64,000 nt of DNA from contig JAGFBZ010000855.1 in NCBI GenBank assembly GCA_018398805.1, forward strand, positions 1,736,001 through 1,800,000, given 5' to 3'. Shown here piece after piece: positions 35,315 to 46,646 of this stretch. Position numbers and translations under genes: made by a program. The notes below the pieces were generated by a model. That model saw nothing but the letters and a program-made list of their open reading frames with translations, was not told the DNA's origin and made no database searches. This DNA is from Hirundichthys speculiger (Eukaryota; Chordata; Actinopteri; Beloniformes; Exocoetidae). Within the stretch, counting starts at the first letter, position 1; each line of letters starts with the position of its first letter.

Positions 35315-35454
35315 TTGAAAGTCTTGAGGACAGGGTACACGGCAGGTATATTCAAGGCCAAGTGGGAGATCCAAACACTGAGTCTTTGGTGGACATGTGT
35401 TGACAGGCAGCGCACAGGCATCTATGTTAACGTCACAATTCTTCCCCTTAAAAC
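35315..35454 (-). CDS. eys: eys-like exon 3 (atypical EGF 3, start of EGF 4)
   Basis: 140 bp, phase 1 in, phase 0 out. It begins FKGKNC (end of EGF 2), then DVNIDACALPVNTC, PPKTQC, LEYTC, RVPCPQDFQ. The third module shows only four cysteines with normal spacing. The next Cys (RVPC) fits best as Cys1 of EGF 4, whose Cys2 and Cys3 (PCANGGRC) open exon 4. So EGF 3 appears to lack Cys5 and Cys6. The acceptor is ttacag. Donor choice: CAA|gtgggt is the only GT that keeps frame with the phase-0 exon 4; a second GT four bases downstream would shift frame. Confidence 0.88.
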
Positions 35455-37789
35455 CTGTAAAACAAAATTTTATACATGTAATGTGGCTGAAGCAATACAG
35501 AAGGAACTCTTAAGTTGAGCCACGGAGGAGAGAACCAACTCGCTGAATATGTCAGATTTAAGTGTCTTCTGCAGAGTTGAGGGAAAGAGCCATTTTAACA
35601 GTGAAAGAGCAGAAGTGGTGTAAAGAAATAAATATGTGCTCAATTAATGCCTGTAGTTTCTGAAATTGAACGAGTGTGGTTAGCTAATAGCGTGGTTGCT
35701 GATAATTTTGGATGATTGAACAGAATTTTACAATGCGTGACGTGTTTTAGTTTAAATTACTGATGAGGACAAAAATTACCTTGAGTGTGCTTTGCAACGC
35801 AGTTTAAGCAGCATTATAGACCCCTAACCCTAACCCTGTGTCATAAAGGCTACCCAAATACCTGAAATGGTGTGATTTTTATTCGCTGGGTGGCAGTAAA
35901 TCTTTGCATTTGGGGCGTCTTGCAGATACTACCACTTCCAGTAAAGAACCCAACATGTCAAAACAAGCTAAAGATCTTTCATTTTACATCATTTTCTACC
36001 TTCAATGAACCATGGCTTTACTACTGTGATGATGCAACGTCTACATAACATAGGTCCAATACAAAGACACTACGAATCTATCCCGTCATTGCTGACTTGA
36101 CATGGGTAAAGTGGTGGAAAGGTCTCTGCGGCCAGAGAAGTAGCATCTATTCCTACATGGTTTTACCTTGATTGTAGTTGCCTGCTCTGTCTGGTCAGAA
36201 ATGACTCCACTGATGGTTGCGACAAAAGCAACCGTTCTGGCCTCAGTTTTATCAACAGTCACGGCACAAGAATTATTTTACACAGTTTTTTGTTTGCTGT
36301 GTTCTCTATGCAGGAACTTGATGCAGTGAACATATGGGACTCACAAGGTCAAATGGTGATGTGGTGTCAAGTAGTGGTGATGATTAAATATAAATATTTA
36401 ATAAACATGTCTATTTGAAATAAATAAATAAATACAATACATACATTTCTTGGAGATTACATCTGGCAGTCTTTTAAGTCATTTGCTGTCACAATTTAAT
36501 ACATCAGTTGGTAATAGCAGTTATAACCCCATCATCAGGTTCCTCATCTGATCTAGTGTGTAGTGGTCTCCTCTTTACCATGTTTTTTGGCAGGTTTTTC
36601 TTCTAATTTTCTTACTGTTGTCTTTATTTTGAATCAGAATGAAATGGCTCATAATACTGAACAACTGCATTAATCTCATCGCTTTTATGCAAATGAATAG
36701 TTTGATCAGCCTTAAATGAAAGAGTTAAATACAATTGTAGTGGGAAAAAGTAGCAATTTATTGACAACAACTGAAGATGGGGATTCACTGTCCATAGGAG
36801 AGGGTGTAATTTGTCAGAGTCACATCATCCATGTGTACAAAGATGTCACCATCAACCAGCACAAAAGAAAAAAAATATTATTTCATCACACTGCACTGGC
36901 ATTTTTAGAGATCATTAAGAAAACACTGAGCTAAGTTTGCAGGAAATATACATGAAATGTTAAGTACAATAATGGAAAAAAAAAATCTTGCATGTTTTCA
37001 CTAGCTCTCTTGTAAGACATGTTTTAATGATATGAGTATAATCTAATGTTTTAATTCTGTGATATGAAAAATGTCAAATTTCTACCAGATTATGCAAACT
37101 GCAAATGTGGCATTTTTCCATCAGAAGGAAACAAAGTTCTGACGTTGGGTCAAGCAATAACCTCGGCTTTATCTTGTGGTTTAACCTTGAGCTGACCCAT
37201 TTCTAACAGTATGGTAGCCACACTTTTTCAATTTCAGGAACTCCAGGTACCACATGAACACATATTTCTTTCTCTGCTCACTTTCTGCTCTTTTACTGAT
37301 GAAACAGCTTCCTCTGGGATCCCTCCACGTTGCAGAAGGAACTTGAATCCGACATATTCAGCAAGCTGGTTTTCTCCTTCATTGCTCAAGATAACAGTTG
37401 GCTGCTTGCAGGTACCGGTGGTTCTGAGAAAAAAGCTCTGGATTCTGACTTTAACCTCAATATTTCCATATTGTCAAAAATAATATGCGTGTACAAGTTA
37501 GCATTCGTGCATATTCATTGAAACTTGTGTATAACTAGAGCATACGAGTAAAATCATATATGCAATGTTTAATTTGTAGTTATGACCTTAAATATTTTGA
37601 ATAGAAAGTACAATTTTATGCTTGTGGTTTCTTCTTAACGAATATGAAGATACAAGTGAGAATTCACCGTCAAAAATATGTCATGAGGTCACAGGCATAA
37701 TTTATAGGACAGAGGGTACATTGACATCCTCAAAATGCGCATGTGTTTAAAATCTGTTGAACTCATAGACTGTGTATAACTGTGAATGT

Positions 37790-38012
37790 GTACAATGGTG
37801 CCTCTGGGAGCAAAAGCCACGGTCCACCATGGGCTTCAGCGCAGAGGGACCAGCCGGGACCCTGCGTTATTACACTTTGAAGAGTCCTGAAAGGATTTCC
37901 CATGAGCAGTTCGGCTCCGTTAGCAAAGCAGCACTGCCGGTCCTGTGTGGATCTATTGCCCGACTCGGTTCTATGCGCCAAGCTGCTCTCAGAAAATAAT
38001 TTCAGGACTCTT
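37790..38012. other. GC-rich island with 14 bp inverted repeat, unknown function
   Basis: A compositionally distinct patch in AT-rich intron. GAAGAGTCCTGAAA (37879-37892) is repeated inverted as TTTCAGGACTCTTC (38000-38013), 107 bases apart. Both strands are open across it (75 codons plus, 72 codons minus), with no motif I recognise in either. Could be an old repeat, a retrocopy fragment or a regulatory element. Confidence 0.4.
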
Positions 38013-38984
38013 CCAGTTTGAACTGTGCTGAAACCTGCAGCAAATCATCCCAGTAGTGGAATTTGTTGGAATATTACTGGGGAGGATGACAATGGTATTG
38101 AATTTTCTCAATTAATGAATGCTCGAAATCAAATGACCTTTGGATTCTCTTTATTAAGTAGGACTTTAACAAGCTTTTATGTTTTTGACAATATTTAAGA
38201 AGCTTTTATGTTGACTTTCAAGAACCAACTGGCTACACTTAATGGACAAAACGGTTTGGTTTGAATAGTATAGATGTAGAACAGTAGCAGAGTAACCAAC
38301 CATTTTTCTAAATGCACCATAACCCATTGAAGTTTTAAGCTTAAGGCAAGTCAACTCTAATTTGAGACTACAACTACAGTATAATTTTGAAAATGCCTAT
38401 TGCTTTAATTGGTACAACAAAACATAGGCTTAGGTAGAGCTAGGAGAAAGAAAACTGTCCAAGTGCATTATTATTCCAGCCCTGTCTTATGACTTTGCCT
38501 TGTACTGTGGACTGGACCAGCACTCAGTGGACTACTTTTCATGGCAGAATGCACTTCCCCATAAGACGCAGCAGATGAGGCATATGAGTGGAGGCTTTGG
38601 TTTTCTAAGATAACAGATAAGATTAAGTAGAAACACTGGAAGACCAGGGTATGCCCTGTGGAATTTTGTTACCATGGATCTGCGACCACATCTACTGCTG
38701 GTTTACTCAGGGAGTTAGGAATTCATGATCAGGGATTACAGCAGAGAGCAAAGGCTTTTTCTGAGGCAGCTGAAAAAAGAAACCCACGGCTCAGGCTGAA
38801 TATAAAAGGCAATGACTTTTGTGCAAAGTATGAACATATCTCCAGTTTAAAATGAGAAATATTCCACATAAACTCAGCATTAAGTCAACAATGAAGAAAA
38901 AAAAAACTCCAGTAACTCTATAGTAATTTCATATATATGTCTTTTTTTCCTCTTTGGTTCAGAATGTGAAATATGATCATCCCA

Positions 38985-39285
38985 GGTAGACGAGTGCAGA
39001 CAAGTACAGTCACGATCAGGGCAGTGAGCAGGTGTAATGGGGGCGGGTACACGATAACTGTTGGGCCCTCTAGGGTGTCATGGGTCCAATTCAACTTGAC
39101 ATCTGTGATGGGAGGTTCTCACTCAATAATCTCAATGACAAAACCATCAGCCAACCTCTCTCCCATTAAACATCACTGCCAGGTTCCCACTGAGATGCGT
39201 GGCCACAGGGCATGAGGGAAAGTCATTTCAAATCTGGTGTGTTTAAACTCGAGCCTTGACCAGCAAAAAAAAAAAAAAAAAAAAA
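38985..39285 (+). repeat. possible tRNA-type SINE with poly-A tail
   Basis: A B-box-like tgggtccaattcaac (39089) lies some 60 bases after a possible A box (gagcaggtgtaatggg), and the unit ends in an A run of about 22 (39266-39287). No flanking duplication was identified, so this is tentative. Confidence 0.3.
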
Positions 39286-41034
39286 TCACACACACACATG
39301 CTGTACATTTGATTTTGCCCATACCTTTACTTCAATTTCTAACAATAGAAAGAACATGGGAATCATTCATTAAGATCACAGATGACATAAAGACCTGCTC
39401 TTAAAATCTTTTTCAACAGAATGCTATTTACTAATGAAGTATGATGTGCACAAATGGTTCAAAGTGAGATGGTTGTTAGTTTTTTTATTATCAATATTTG
39501 TTTAATGCTTTCTGCACTACTAACGTAATATTAATTGAAAGTCATATGCCAAGGCTGTTGACTTGACATATGCTGGCTTTTAAAAGACTGTGGAAGCTAT
39601 TTATTTGTCAGAAAGGTTTCCCTTCAGAACCTTGTGTATATAAATAAATAAATAAAAATCAAAGACATGCCAGTTAAGTGAACTTGAAACTCTAAATTCC
39701 TTATAGGTATGACTTTGTTTTTCTGTGTATGAGCCTCAAACTTCAAGCTGTGTGGTTGACCCATTACAGGCTTGTACAACTTTATCTTGGTGACCCTGAT
39801 CTACCAACAATGCATTGTGTTATGACTATCTATGTTTCTGATGGGCATGTGGTACAACTGTATCAAAAAGTATATCAGTTTGCTTGAGGCTATTCAAGTA
39901 AATTAAATCAAATCAAACAATTCTGAACATGATAATCAGTAAGAGAAATGGATGATTAACACGTCAAACCATGATCTGCAGTCTTTCAAACCATACCGAA
40001 CTGTTTTAGACACTTTAAGGGCCTGACACGAGTTCTTCATTTCATGCCGCTTCTAGATATCACCTTCAACAATTAATCCAAAGTGTGCTGTTTAAGCAAA
40101 TGAGATACACGGATTGTGAGTTACATGTCTTTAACCACGGTGCTGTGTGTTTTAATGTTCAATTGAACAAGAGTGTATAAACAAAGTTTAAGTTACATTT
40201 GTAAGAGTAGAAAGAATTAAGAAAAAAGCTCAGAAGAGCTAAAAATAAAAGCAGTCCATTCTTGTGAGAAAAACAACACCTGGACACAAAGATGCTCTGT
40301 GTCTTTGGTCTCTCCGCACTGTAAAATGTTTCAGTTCAGTGGGCTTTAACAATTGCACACAGACACACAAACTGGGCTGTGCCAAAAACAGAAAGCACCC
40401 ACACATCGCCCATTAGTTTCAGGGAATGTAACATCCGGAGTCAGCCAGGAGACACAATAAGCAATTATAGGAAAATTACCTTAATAGAAATTTGATTACA
40501 TAATATTTGCACTATTTAGTTGCACTGTTGAATCCTGACCAAGAGCTGGATTGTTTTCAGCTGTCAATCAAAAGCCAAGATAGCAAAGTGATACTGTGAC
40601 TAATGTGAATATGGCTCTGGCTGTAATTTGTTTCCTTTTATGATGCACAATGCAAATCAAATGCATGCTGCGAAGAATATTTTTTTTTAAATATTCATGA
40701 TGAAATTTATAGGAACCTAATATCACAATAACGAAAAATTTGAAGCTGTAATTTTAGTAACCAAGAAATAAGAAAAAAAAGGAAATGTAATTTAAATCAC
40801 ACATATTTCAGCCTAATTTCCTCAGGCAGGATGTGTCATGGTGCAGGGACCCTGTTGGCGCAAGCTAATCACCTTTGGTCCTCAGTCTATACTGAGATGG
40901 CCAGAGGGGCCGTAACTGAGAATTTCAGGCCTTATTTACTTCAAAAAACCTTTAAAAGGTTGATGATTCTGCACCAGGTAGTATCACATAAAATGTTATT
41001 ACAAAGCTCTTGTTTTGGACATAGCTCAACATAC

Positions 41035-41139
41035 CTGTAGGGCACTGGCAATCATAGTCTCCAAGCAAATCAGTGCATGTGCCATTGTGCTGGCAGGGGT
41101 TTGACTCACACTCGTTGATCTCAGTCTCACACATTGTTC
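41035..41139 (-). CDS. eys: eys-like exon 2 (EGF 2)
   Basis: 105 bp, phase 1 to phase 1. It completes EGF 1 with TMC, then encodes [18 protein letters not shown]...CQCPTG. It is a textbook Ca-binding EGF: Glu-Ile-Asn-Glu before Cys1, an O-glucose site (C-E-S-N-P-C) and an O-fucose site (C-Q-H-N-G-T-C). The acceptor is ttttctcag; the donor is gtatgttg. With exon 3 the end reads CQCPTGFKGKNC, matching the EGF Cys5-Cys6 spacing exactly. It stands alone between a 20.5 kb and a 5.6 kb intron. Confidence 0.92.
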
Positions 41140-42220
41140 CTGAGAAAAGAGAGGTTGGAAAAATTATGCAATATTTACCAAGTGCATTCACAAATACATA
41201 TCTGAGAAAAAAATACTTGTTGAGAATGAAATTAAAAAGTTGATGTCAGGTTCAAGTCTGTTAGATAAGTTAAGATAAGTTAGATAAGAAGCTACATCCA
41301 ACAGCTATTTATACTGTTGCTTTGAACATAGACTGAAAGCAAGGCCAACCTGTTAGCTTGATTATGCCTTTTATTTGACAATGGTTAACTATGGATAATA
41401 GCCACAATTAGACAAGATTTGATGAGCAGTCCCAAAGAAAATGCAAAGGCACTCTTGATTTGACAGGCTAAATTTCTGAAAATGGACATTTAATGACAAA
41501 TACTGTGCAACCAGGTAAGATGGTGAATGTAGGTTACTTGATAGGAAGATATGTTTAATGTTTGACTGTCTCAGCAGCTGTGGTTGAAAGTGGGTGTCTT
41601 CTCATGCACGTCATTTATTTAAAATGTCTTATTAATAATGGAGCAGCAATGACATGTAAAACCCCTTCCCGACATCAGCAGCCTCATTCTACAGTACAAA
41701 TGCTATAGTTTATGTCATCTGCACTCTACTTACTATAGGTTATAATATATAAAGTATGCCATACTGTACAAATGACCATCATTATTCAGGGTAGTGAATT
41801 TTCAAATATTGAAGCTTTTTATGGAAACTTAGTGAATGTAAAGCATAATGTGTCAAGAATGTAGAAATAAAAAGTCCAAATGTACTGAATGATGTTCTTA
41901 TTGAATCTAAATATTTTATGCTTCAATTTACAATCATTCTTCACTTTTTGGTTCTATAAAAATAACCTGAGTCTCAAAATCAATTAAGACACCTGTGCTC
42001 CAGAGCAGGAATGTGTCATTCATTAATCAGAGGGCCTGTGGCTCAATACACAGCTTCCTAAGTCCACATGTCAAAATTTCCTTGCGATAGAAAATTAACA
42101 CCTAACTGGCCTGGATTTTTTTTTTTTTTAGTGTGTGACAGCAAAGTACCATTTTAACAGTCCTGTGAAAAAAATGTACCCTTTGTTTTAATTCTATGAT
42201 TTTAGGAATAAGGATATGAC
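41140..42220. other. intron 1/2, left part, nothing recognised
   Basis: About 1.1 kb AT-rich intron next to exon 2, with short GATAA repeats near 41261-41290. No gene or named repeat. Confidence 0.5.
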
Positions 42221-43303
42221 TAGGGGTGCACAATAATTACCACAGGAAATTATGACGTCATTTCGGTAAGTCCGATATCATGACGAATAGCCACGATATC
42301 ATATATATTTTTGTCAACACGGCAGTGCCTCGCTCCCACTGAAAACACAAATAACCAGCAGTGAATGTTATGTTCAAGTGATGTCGGCATAATCAGAAAA
42401 ATTATTTCTCAATAAGGGAAATGAAGAATACCACCTCATGCCAGAAAACAACTTGTTAACTCAGTCATAATTTTGGTAGTTGCTGGCTTGAATTGATATT
42501 CGCTGTATTTTCTCAAGTTACACAAAAAAATTAGAAAAATAGAAAAATCTGAAAGAATGACTAGCAACGAGGAAACAGAGGAATTGACATTACACCTTGA
42601 ATGCAGACTGCAGCACAGCGTGCTGCTGAAAAACAACATGGTGGCGATGGTATGGAACTTCTTTAAAGTTTCCGAAGAAGATAGTTCGCTGGTTATTTGT
42701 GAAAAATGCTCCAAGTGAATTCCATGAGGAGGGAAAAATAGCACAAGCTTTAATAATTAAAACCCAATTAGCCATCTGAAACATAACTATCGCTTTTGAA
42801 TTTTTAGAAATTGCGTGAGCAAACGTGAGCTAACGCGAGCTAACGCTAACGTGAGCAAGCCAGCAGCAGAGAATTCACCAAGACTTACACACATTGGCGA
42901 GGCTTTTGAAAAATCCAAAAAATTTGCCAAAGATAACCCACGGGCAAAGTTGAAATGGGTAGAAGGTAGAAATGTTTGAATCTAACTTGTGTCAGTGCAT
43001 TCATTTTCTATGTATATTTACTTTTTGTAAACTTCTGGAATGCACTTTTTCAGTCTGTAATTCTGACGCATGTATTTCCATCAGTTCAAGGAGCCTTTAT
43101 TAAAATGAAAATGTTTGAGAAGCTTGCCAATAATAAACATCTGTTCATTGCAAGAGTCAAAACTGTTTTTGGTTTTGTTCATAGTACCAATATAATGATC
43201 TTACATGTAGGTATATGTGTGTGTTATCGGTTATCGGTATCAGCCTTTAGGAGCTGAAAGTTATCGGTATCTATTTAAAAAAAACAGTTATTGTGCATCC
43301 CTA
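42221..43303 (+). mobile_element. hAT element with BED-finger remnant (1.08 kb)
   Basis: Ends TAGGGGTGCACAATAA and (inverse) TTATTGTGCATCCCTA; 8 bp flanks gatatgac / gatataac (42213-42220, 43304-43311). On the plus strand near 42639-42780 the frames give VWNFFKVSEEDSSLVICEKC, the start of a BED zinc finger, followed by stops and a frameshifted SHLKHN. The interior is deleted; no catalytic region. A relative of 42267-42449 lies inverted at 47438-47622. Confidence 0.8.
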
Positions 43304-43557
43304 GATATAACAATAGTCATTTGATCTTTACCAGGTTTTGAACTTCGGTAAACATAACCTCCAATGAACAAGAACATATCACATTACATTGTGTTATCGT
43401 CTGTTCCACAACAGTTATACAAAAATAGATAGGAAACAGTATTTGAGCAACAAAGGTACACAGCAAAAGCACCTTTTTTCAGGAATGATTTTTAAACATG
43501 TATGGTCCCTTGCAGTTTCTTCTCACCATAGGGAGTGGGTTCACTTACTATTATACC

Positions 43558-44499
43558 TAGGGGTGTAACGGTACACAAAACTCTCGGTTCGGTACGTACC
43601 TCGGTTTTGAGGTCACGGTTCGGTTCATTTTCGGTACAGTAAGAAAACAAAATGCAAAATATAAATGTGCTAGTTGTTTATTACACACTTTTGTGCTTTT
43701 AAAACAATAGGAACATTAGCCTATACAAAGCTAGAATTTTGCTCAAAAATATAAATACAATATTCTGAAATGTAGATATTTTGAAAAACAAAATAAAAAT
43801 AATATTGGCTCAGACTTTTTCTTAAAGAAAATATCCATCTGCTGTGCAAAATTGAACAGTTGCAACACTGAACAGTTTCAAGTTGTTGCTCAGATTAAAT
43901 AACATGAATAAAGCTCAGACTGTTTCTTTAAAAACAAATCATTGTATTTTTTCATAAAGTCCCGGTATGATTTTCTGGCTAAAATGTGGACGAGAAGGTA
44001 ATTGATATCGGGGCTCAAATACTTTTATCGTGTGTTTGAAGCCAGCGTTTAGGGTGATTAGGGTTTTAAATCTGCAGCTATAAAACACAACTTCGGCTCC
44101 CCGGTGAAATATAAACAGGGACAAAGAGAAGTTGATAAAACCAAAGTGGTTTGCCGACATTGTTCATCCGAGATCGGGTATGTTTCTGGCAACACGTCTA
44201 ACCTGTTAACTCATTTGAAACGGCACCACCCCAGTGTGAACATCGCTACAAAAAGAGAAAGACGACCGAGTACAAACACAGCTTCCCACCACATTTAACA
44301 CTATGTCGCGGGAGGCTTATTGCCAATGCTAGCGGCATTAGCATTAGCCACGACGTCCGCTACAACTGCTGTTTGTTGTGCTCCATGCGGTCCTCTACTT
44401 AATATGTCCGTGTGGAAACTCGTTCGGTACGCCTCCGTCCCGAACCGACCACGTCATACCGAACGGTTCAATACAAATACATGTACCGTTACACCCCTA
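43558..44499 (+). mobile_element. hAT element with intact BED-finger exon (942 bp)
   Basis: Ends TAGGGGTGTAACGGTACA and the inverse TGTACCGTTACACCCCTA, flanked by exact 8 bp attatacc (43550-43557, 44500-44507). Plus-strand ORF 44104-44298 (64 codons from ATG, open further upstream) has a complete BED signature: V-C-x2-C, then SGNTSNLLTHLKRHHP with both histidines. The rest of the transposase is deleted. The best-preserved transposon domain in the window. Confidence 0.88.
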
Positions 44500-44539
44500 A
44501 TTATACCTAAAAATACTGATATGAAGAGTGGTGTCTCAG

Positions 44540-44730
44540 AGCAACGTTTTCCAACACTCTAGGGGCTGTCTGGTGATTTACATTTTCCAACATAATGGAG
44601 CACCATGTCACATAGCAAAAGTGATCGAGTTGGTTACAGGTCATGATCATGGCCAGAGAGTTCAGATTTTTTTCCAGATCTAAATCCCATTGAGAATAAA
44701 ACTCAGTACTATGTATTACTGTTAAAACCT
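44540..44730 (+). pseudogene. Tc1/mariner transposase fragment
   Basis: Plus frame near 44580: YIFQHNGAPCHIAKVIELV corresponds to the catalytic block FxxDNxPxHxA of Tc1 transposases; the catalytic Asp is replaced by His in HNGAPCH. Downstream, a decayed SPDLNPIEN-like region (ccagatctaaatcccattgagaat). No ends found. Confidence 0.65.
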
Positions 44731-45152
44731 TTGGCCAAAACTGAACTTTGGTTGACAGAGGAGTTTCAGTCTCAACCAAAGGTCCTTTTTTGTGCTCAGA
44801 CCACAAAAAGAACCAAGCTCATCAGTCTTCTACTAGTGTGAACCGCAGATGGTATAAGGGGTTGGTATGAGGCGCTGATATGTTAAGTTTGCATTTCAAC
44901 TCTCATGGCAATGTGCATTAGGACTTTTCTTGACAGAAGAGTCCAAAGTAGAAGTTTAAAAATCTTTTTAAAGGCTTCTAGGTCACAATTATTTCTTCTC
45001 TTCATTCAAACATAAAACTTTTGGAACAAACTTGTGGTTTGCTCTGATGCAACTTCCTCAAACCTAAACTATGCTGCCATGTTATTTTTAATGAAAAAAG
45101 GTTTTCTCTTAACGATCATTTCTCACAAACCACACACGTTTTATTATTTATT

Positions 45153-45464
45153 TTACTGTCTCAAATTTACATCTAACATGCTAAGTAAGTCCTGGAGATT
45201 CTGAGATGTGTGTTTCTCATGATTTTTGAGCATTGCAGAATCTGACCTTGTGGTGACTTTGGCACGACCATTCATGGCCAAATTGTTAGCTGTCAAGAAT
45301 GTTATCAACTTGAATATAATATTTCTTTTTGTAGAACAATGGACTTCCAATTGTTTGGAAATTGCCTTATAGCCCTTCTCAGGTTGATAGGGAGCAACAA
45401 TTGTTTCTCTAAGATAAGTGCTGATGCCTCTCCTCACTGGCATTTTGGCAACAGGCAGCTCCAT
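45153..45464 (-). pseudogene. Tc1-like transposase N-terminal (HTH) fragment
   Basis: 103-codon open frame on the minus strand: RRGISTYLRETIVAPYQPEK, GYKAISKQLEVHCSTKRNII, then ATTRSD-like TTRSDS. It follows the first helix-turn-helix layout of Tc1 transposases (L-x-R-x-x-I-V, G-x-x-x-x-A-I-S-K). Opposite in strand to the neighbouring catalytic fragment at 44540, so a separate insertion. No catalytic domain attached. Confidence 0.6.
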
Positions 45465-46638
45465 TCTAGAAAATTGCCTAAACGTCTACCTGTTATACTT
45501 TCTCAACCACCTTAAATTCAGTAAGGGTATATTTCACACACTGTTTCTGCATTTTGTCTCTGGTTTCATTCACTAAATAATGATACATGTAATTGATTAT
45601 GTAATATTTTACTTTTTAATCTAATGTCTTTTTTTCTATTTTTAAACCTGATGAGATTTTTTTTTAAAATCTTGTTCCCATATGTAAAAATGTCAAACCA
45701 CTGTATGCTTTCCATTTTACATGGCTGTATCCTGAGTTATGACCTGTAATAGATTACAATGAAGTTTCTGGTTAAAGCTTAATATTGGATTGGTTTTTCT
45801 ATGCTGCATGGCTTGCAATTCCAAAGCAGACAGCCCAAGATGCCAGAAAATTCTGACTTCTATCAGTCACAAAGAAGTGCCATGGTGTAAGAGACAATTT
45901 TCCATTACTGAAGTGGCAACAGATCTCAGGTCAACTTGTTCATGTACTGCTCTGTAAGGGCTGAAGTGATAGACAGTTGAATGTGTCAGGACTTGAGGCT
46001 AAATTCTAAAGTGCACTACTGTCCAAAACCTGAGTGCTCTGGGGTTAAAAGAAAAAAAAAATACAATACAGACAGCTTAAGCAAAAAGAAGCAGAAGAGC
46101 AATGCTGAGTGGTAACACTATTAACACTCTGACTGTCAATGTACAGCAAGGATCACAATATGGATAGGTCCCTATAGCTTTAATGATGCCTTAATCTCAA
46201 TAGCAATATTTACATGCTGTTTTATAGATGTTTTGCTTATAAGAGCAGGGTAATAAAAATGTAATGAAAGTTAGATTAAAGGCATAATGAGGATATTTTT
46301 GTAATGCTTCTAGCAATGCTTTTCTGACATTGGGCTCAAAGAAACAGCTGTGAATGAAACATTTTGACTCTTTGACACAGATTTTGCTTGAGACAAAGCT
46401 GAGTAGAGTTTAGTTTATTCATGTCTAAGAACTGATGCTTCCCTGATGATGACACACTTCAATTTAACTGTATTTATCTAGAGTACCAATTAAATCATAA
46501 CATACATTATGATATCTCGTGGCACTAAATATAACATCAAAACTTTCTAATATTTCAGATAAACACTCAACAAAAATCTCACTTTGAGAGGAACGTGACA
46601 GATATGTGTAGAACTAGACTCACAGTGCTGCACCATCT
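45465..46638. other. part of intron 1/2, nothing recognised
   Basis: AT-rich intron, poly-A/T runs only. The 44731-45152 stretch is likewise without recognisable content. Confidence 0.5.
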
Positions 46639-46646
46639 ATCTAGAG

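Larger units (their letters stand above)
35455..41034. other. intron 2/3, mostly unrecognised
   Basis: 5.6 kb. Contains the GC-rich island 37790-38012 and a possible SINE 38985-39285, both listed separately. Elsewhere no EGF-type exon, no transposase and no clear terminal repeats. The two-and-a-half CCCTAA units at 35820-35836 are too short to call a telomeric repeat. Confidence 0.5.

Noticed and set aside
35820..35837. Interstitial telomere repeat (CCCTAA)
   Set aside because: Only about two and a half units, within chance expectation.
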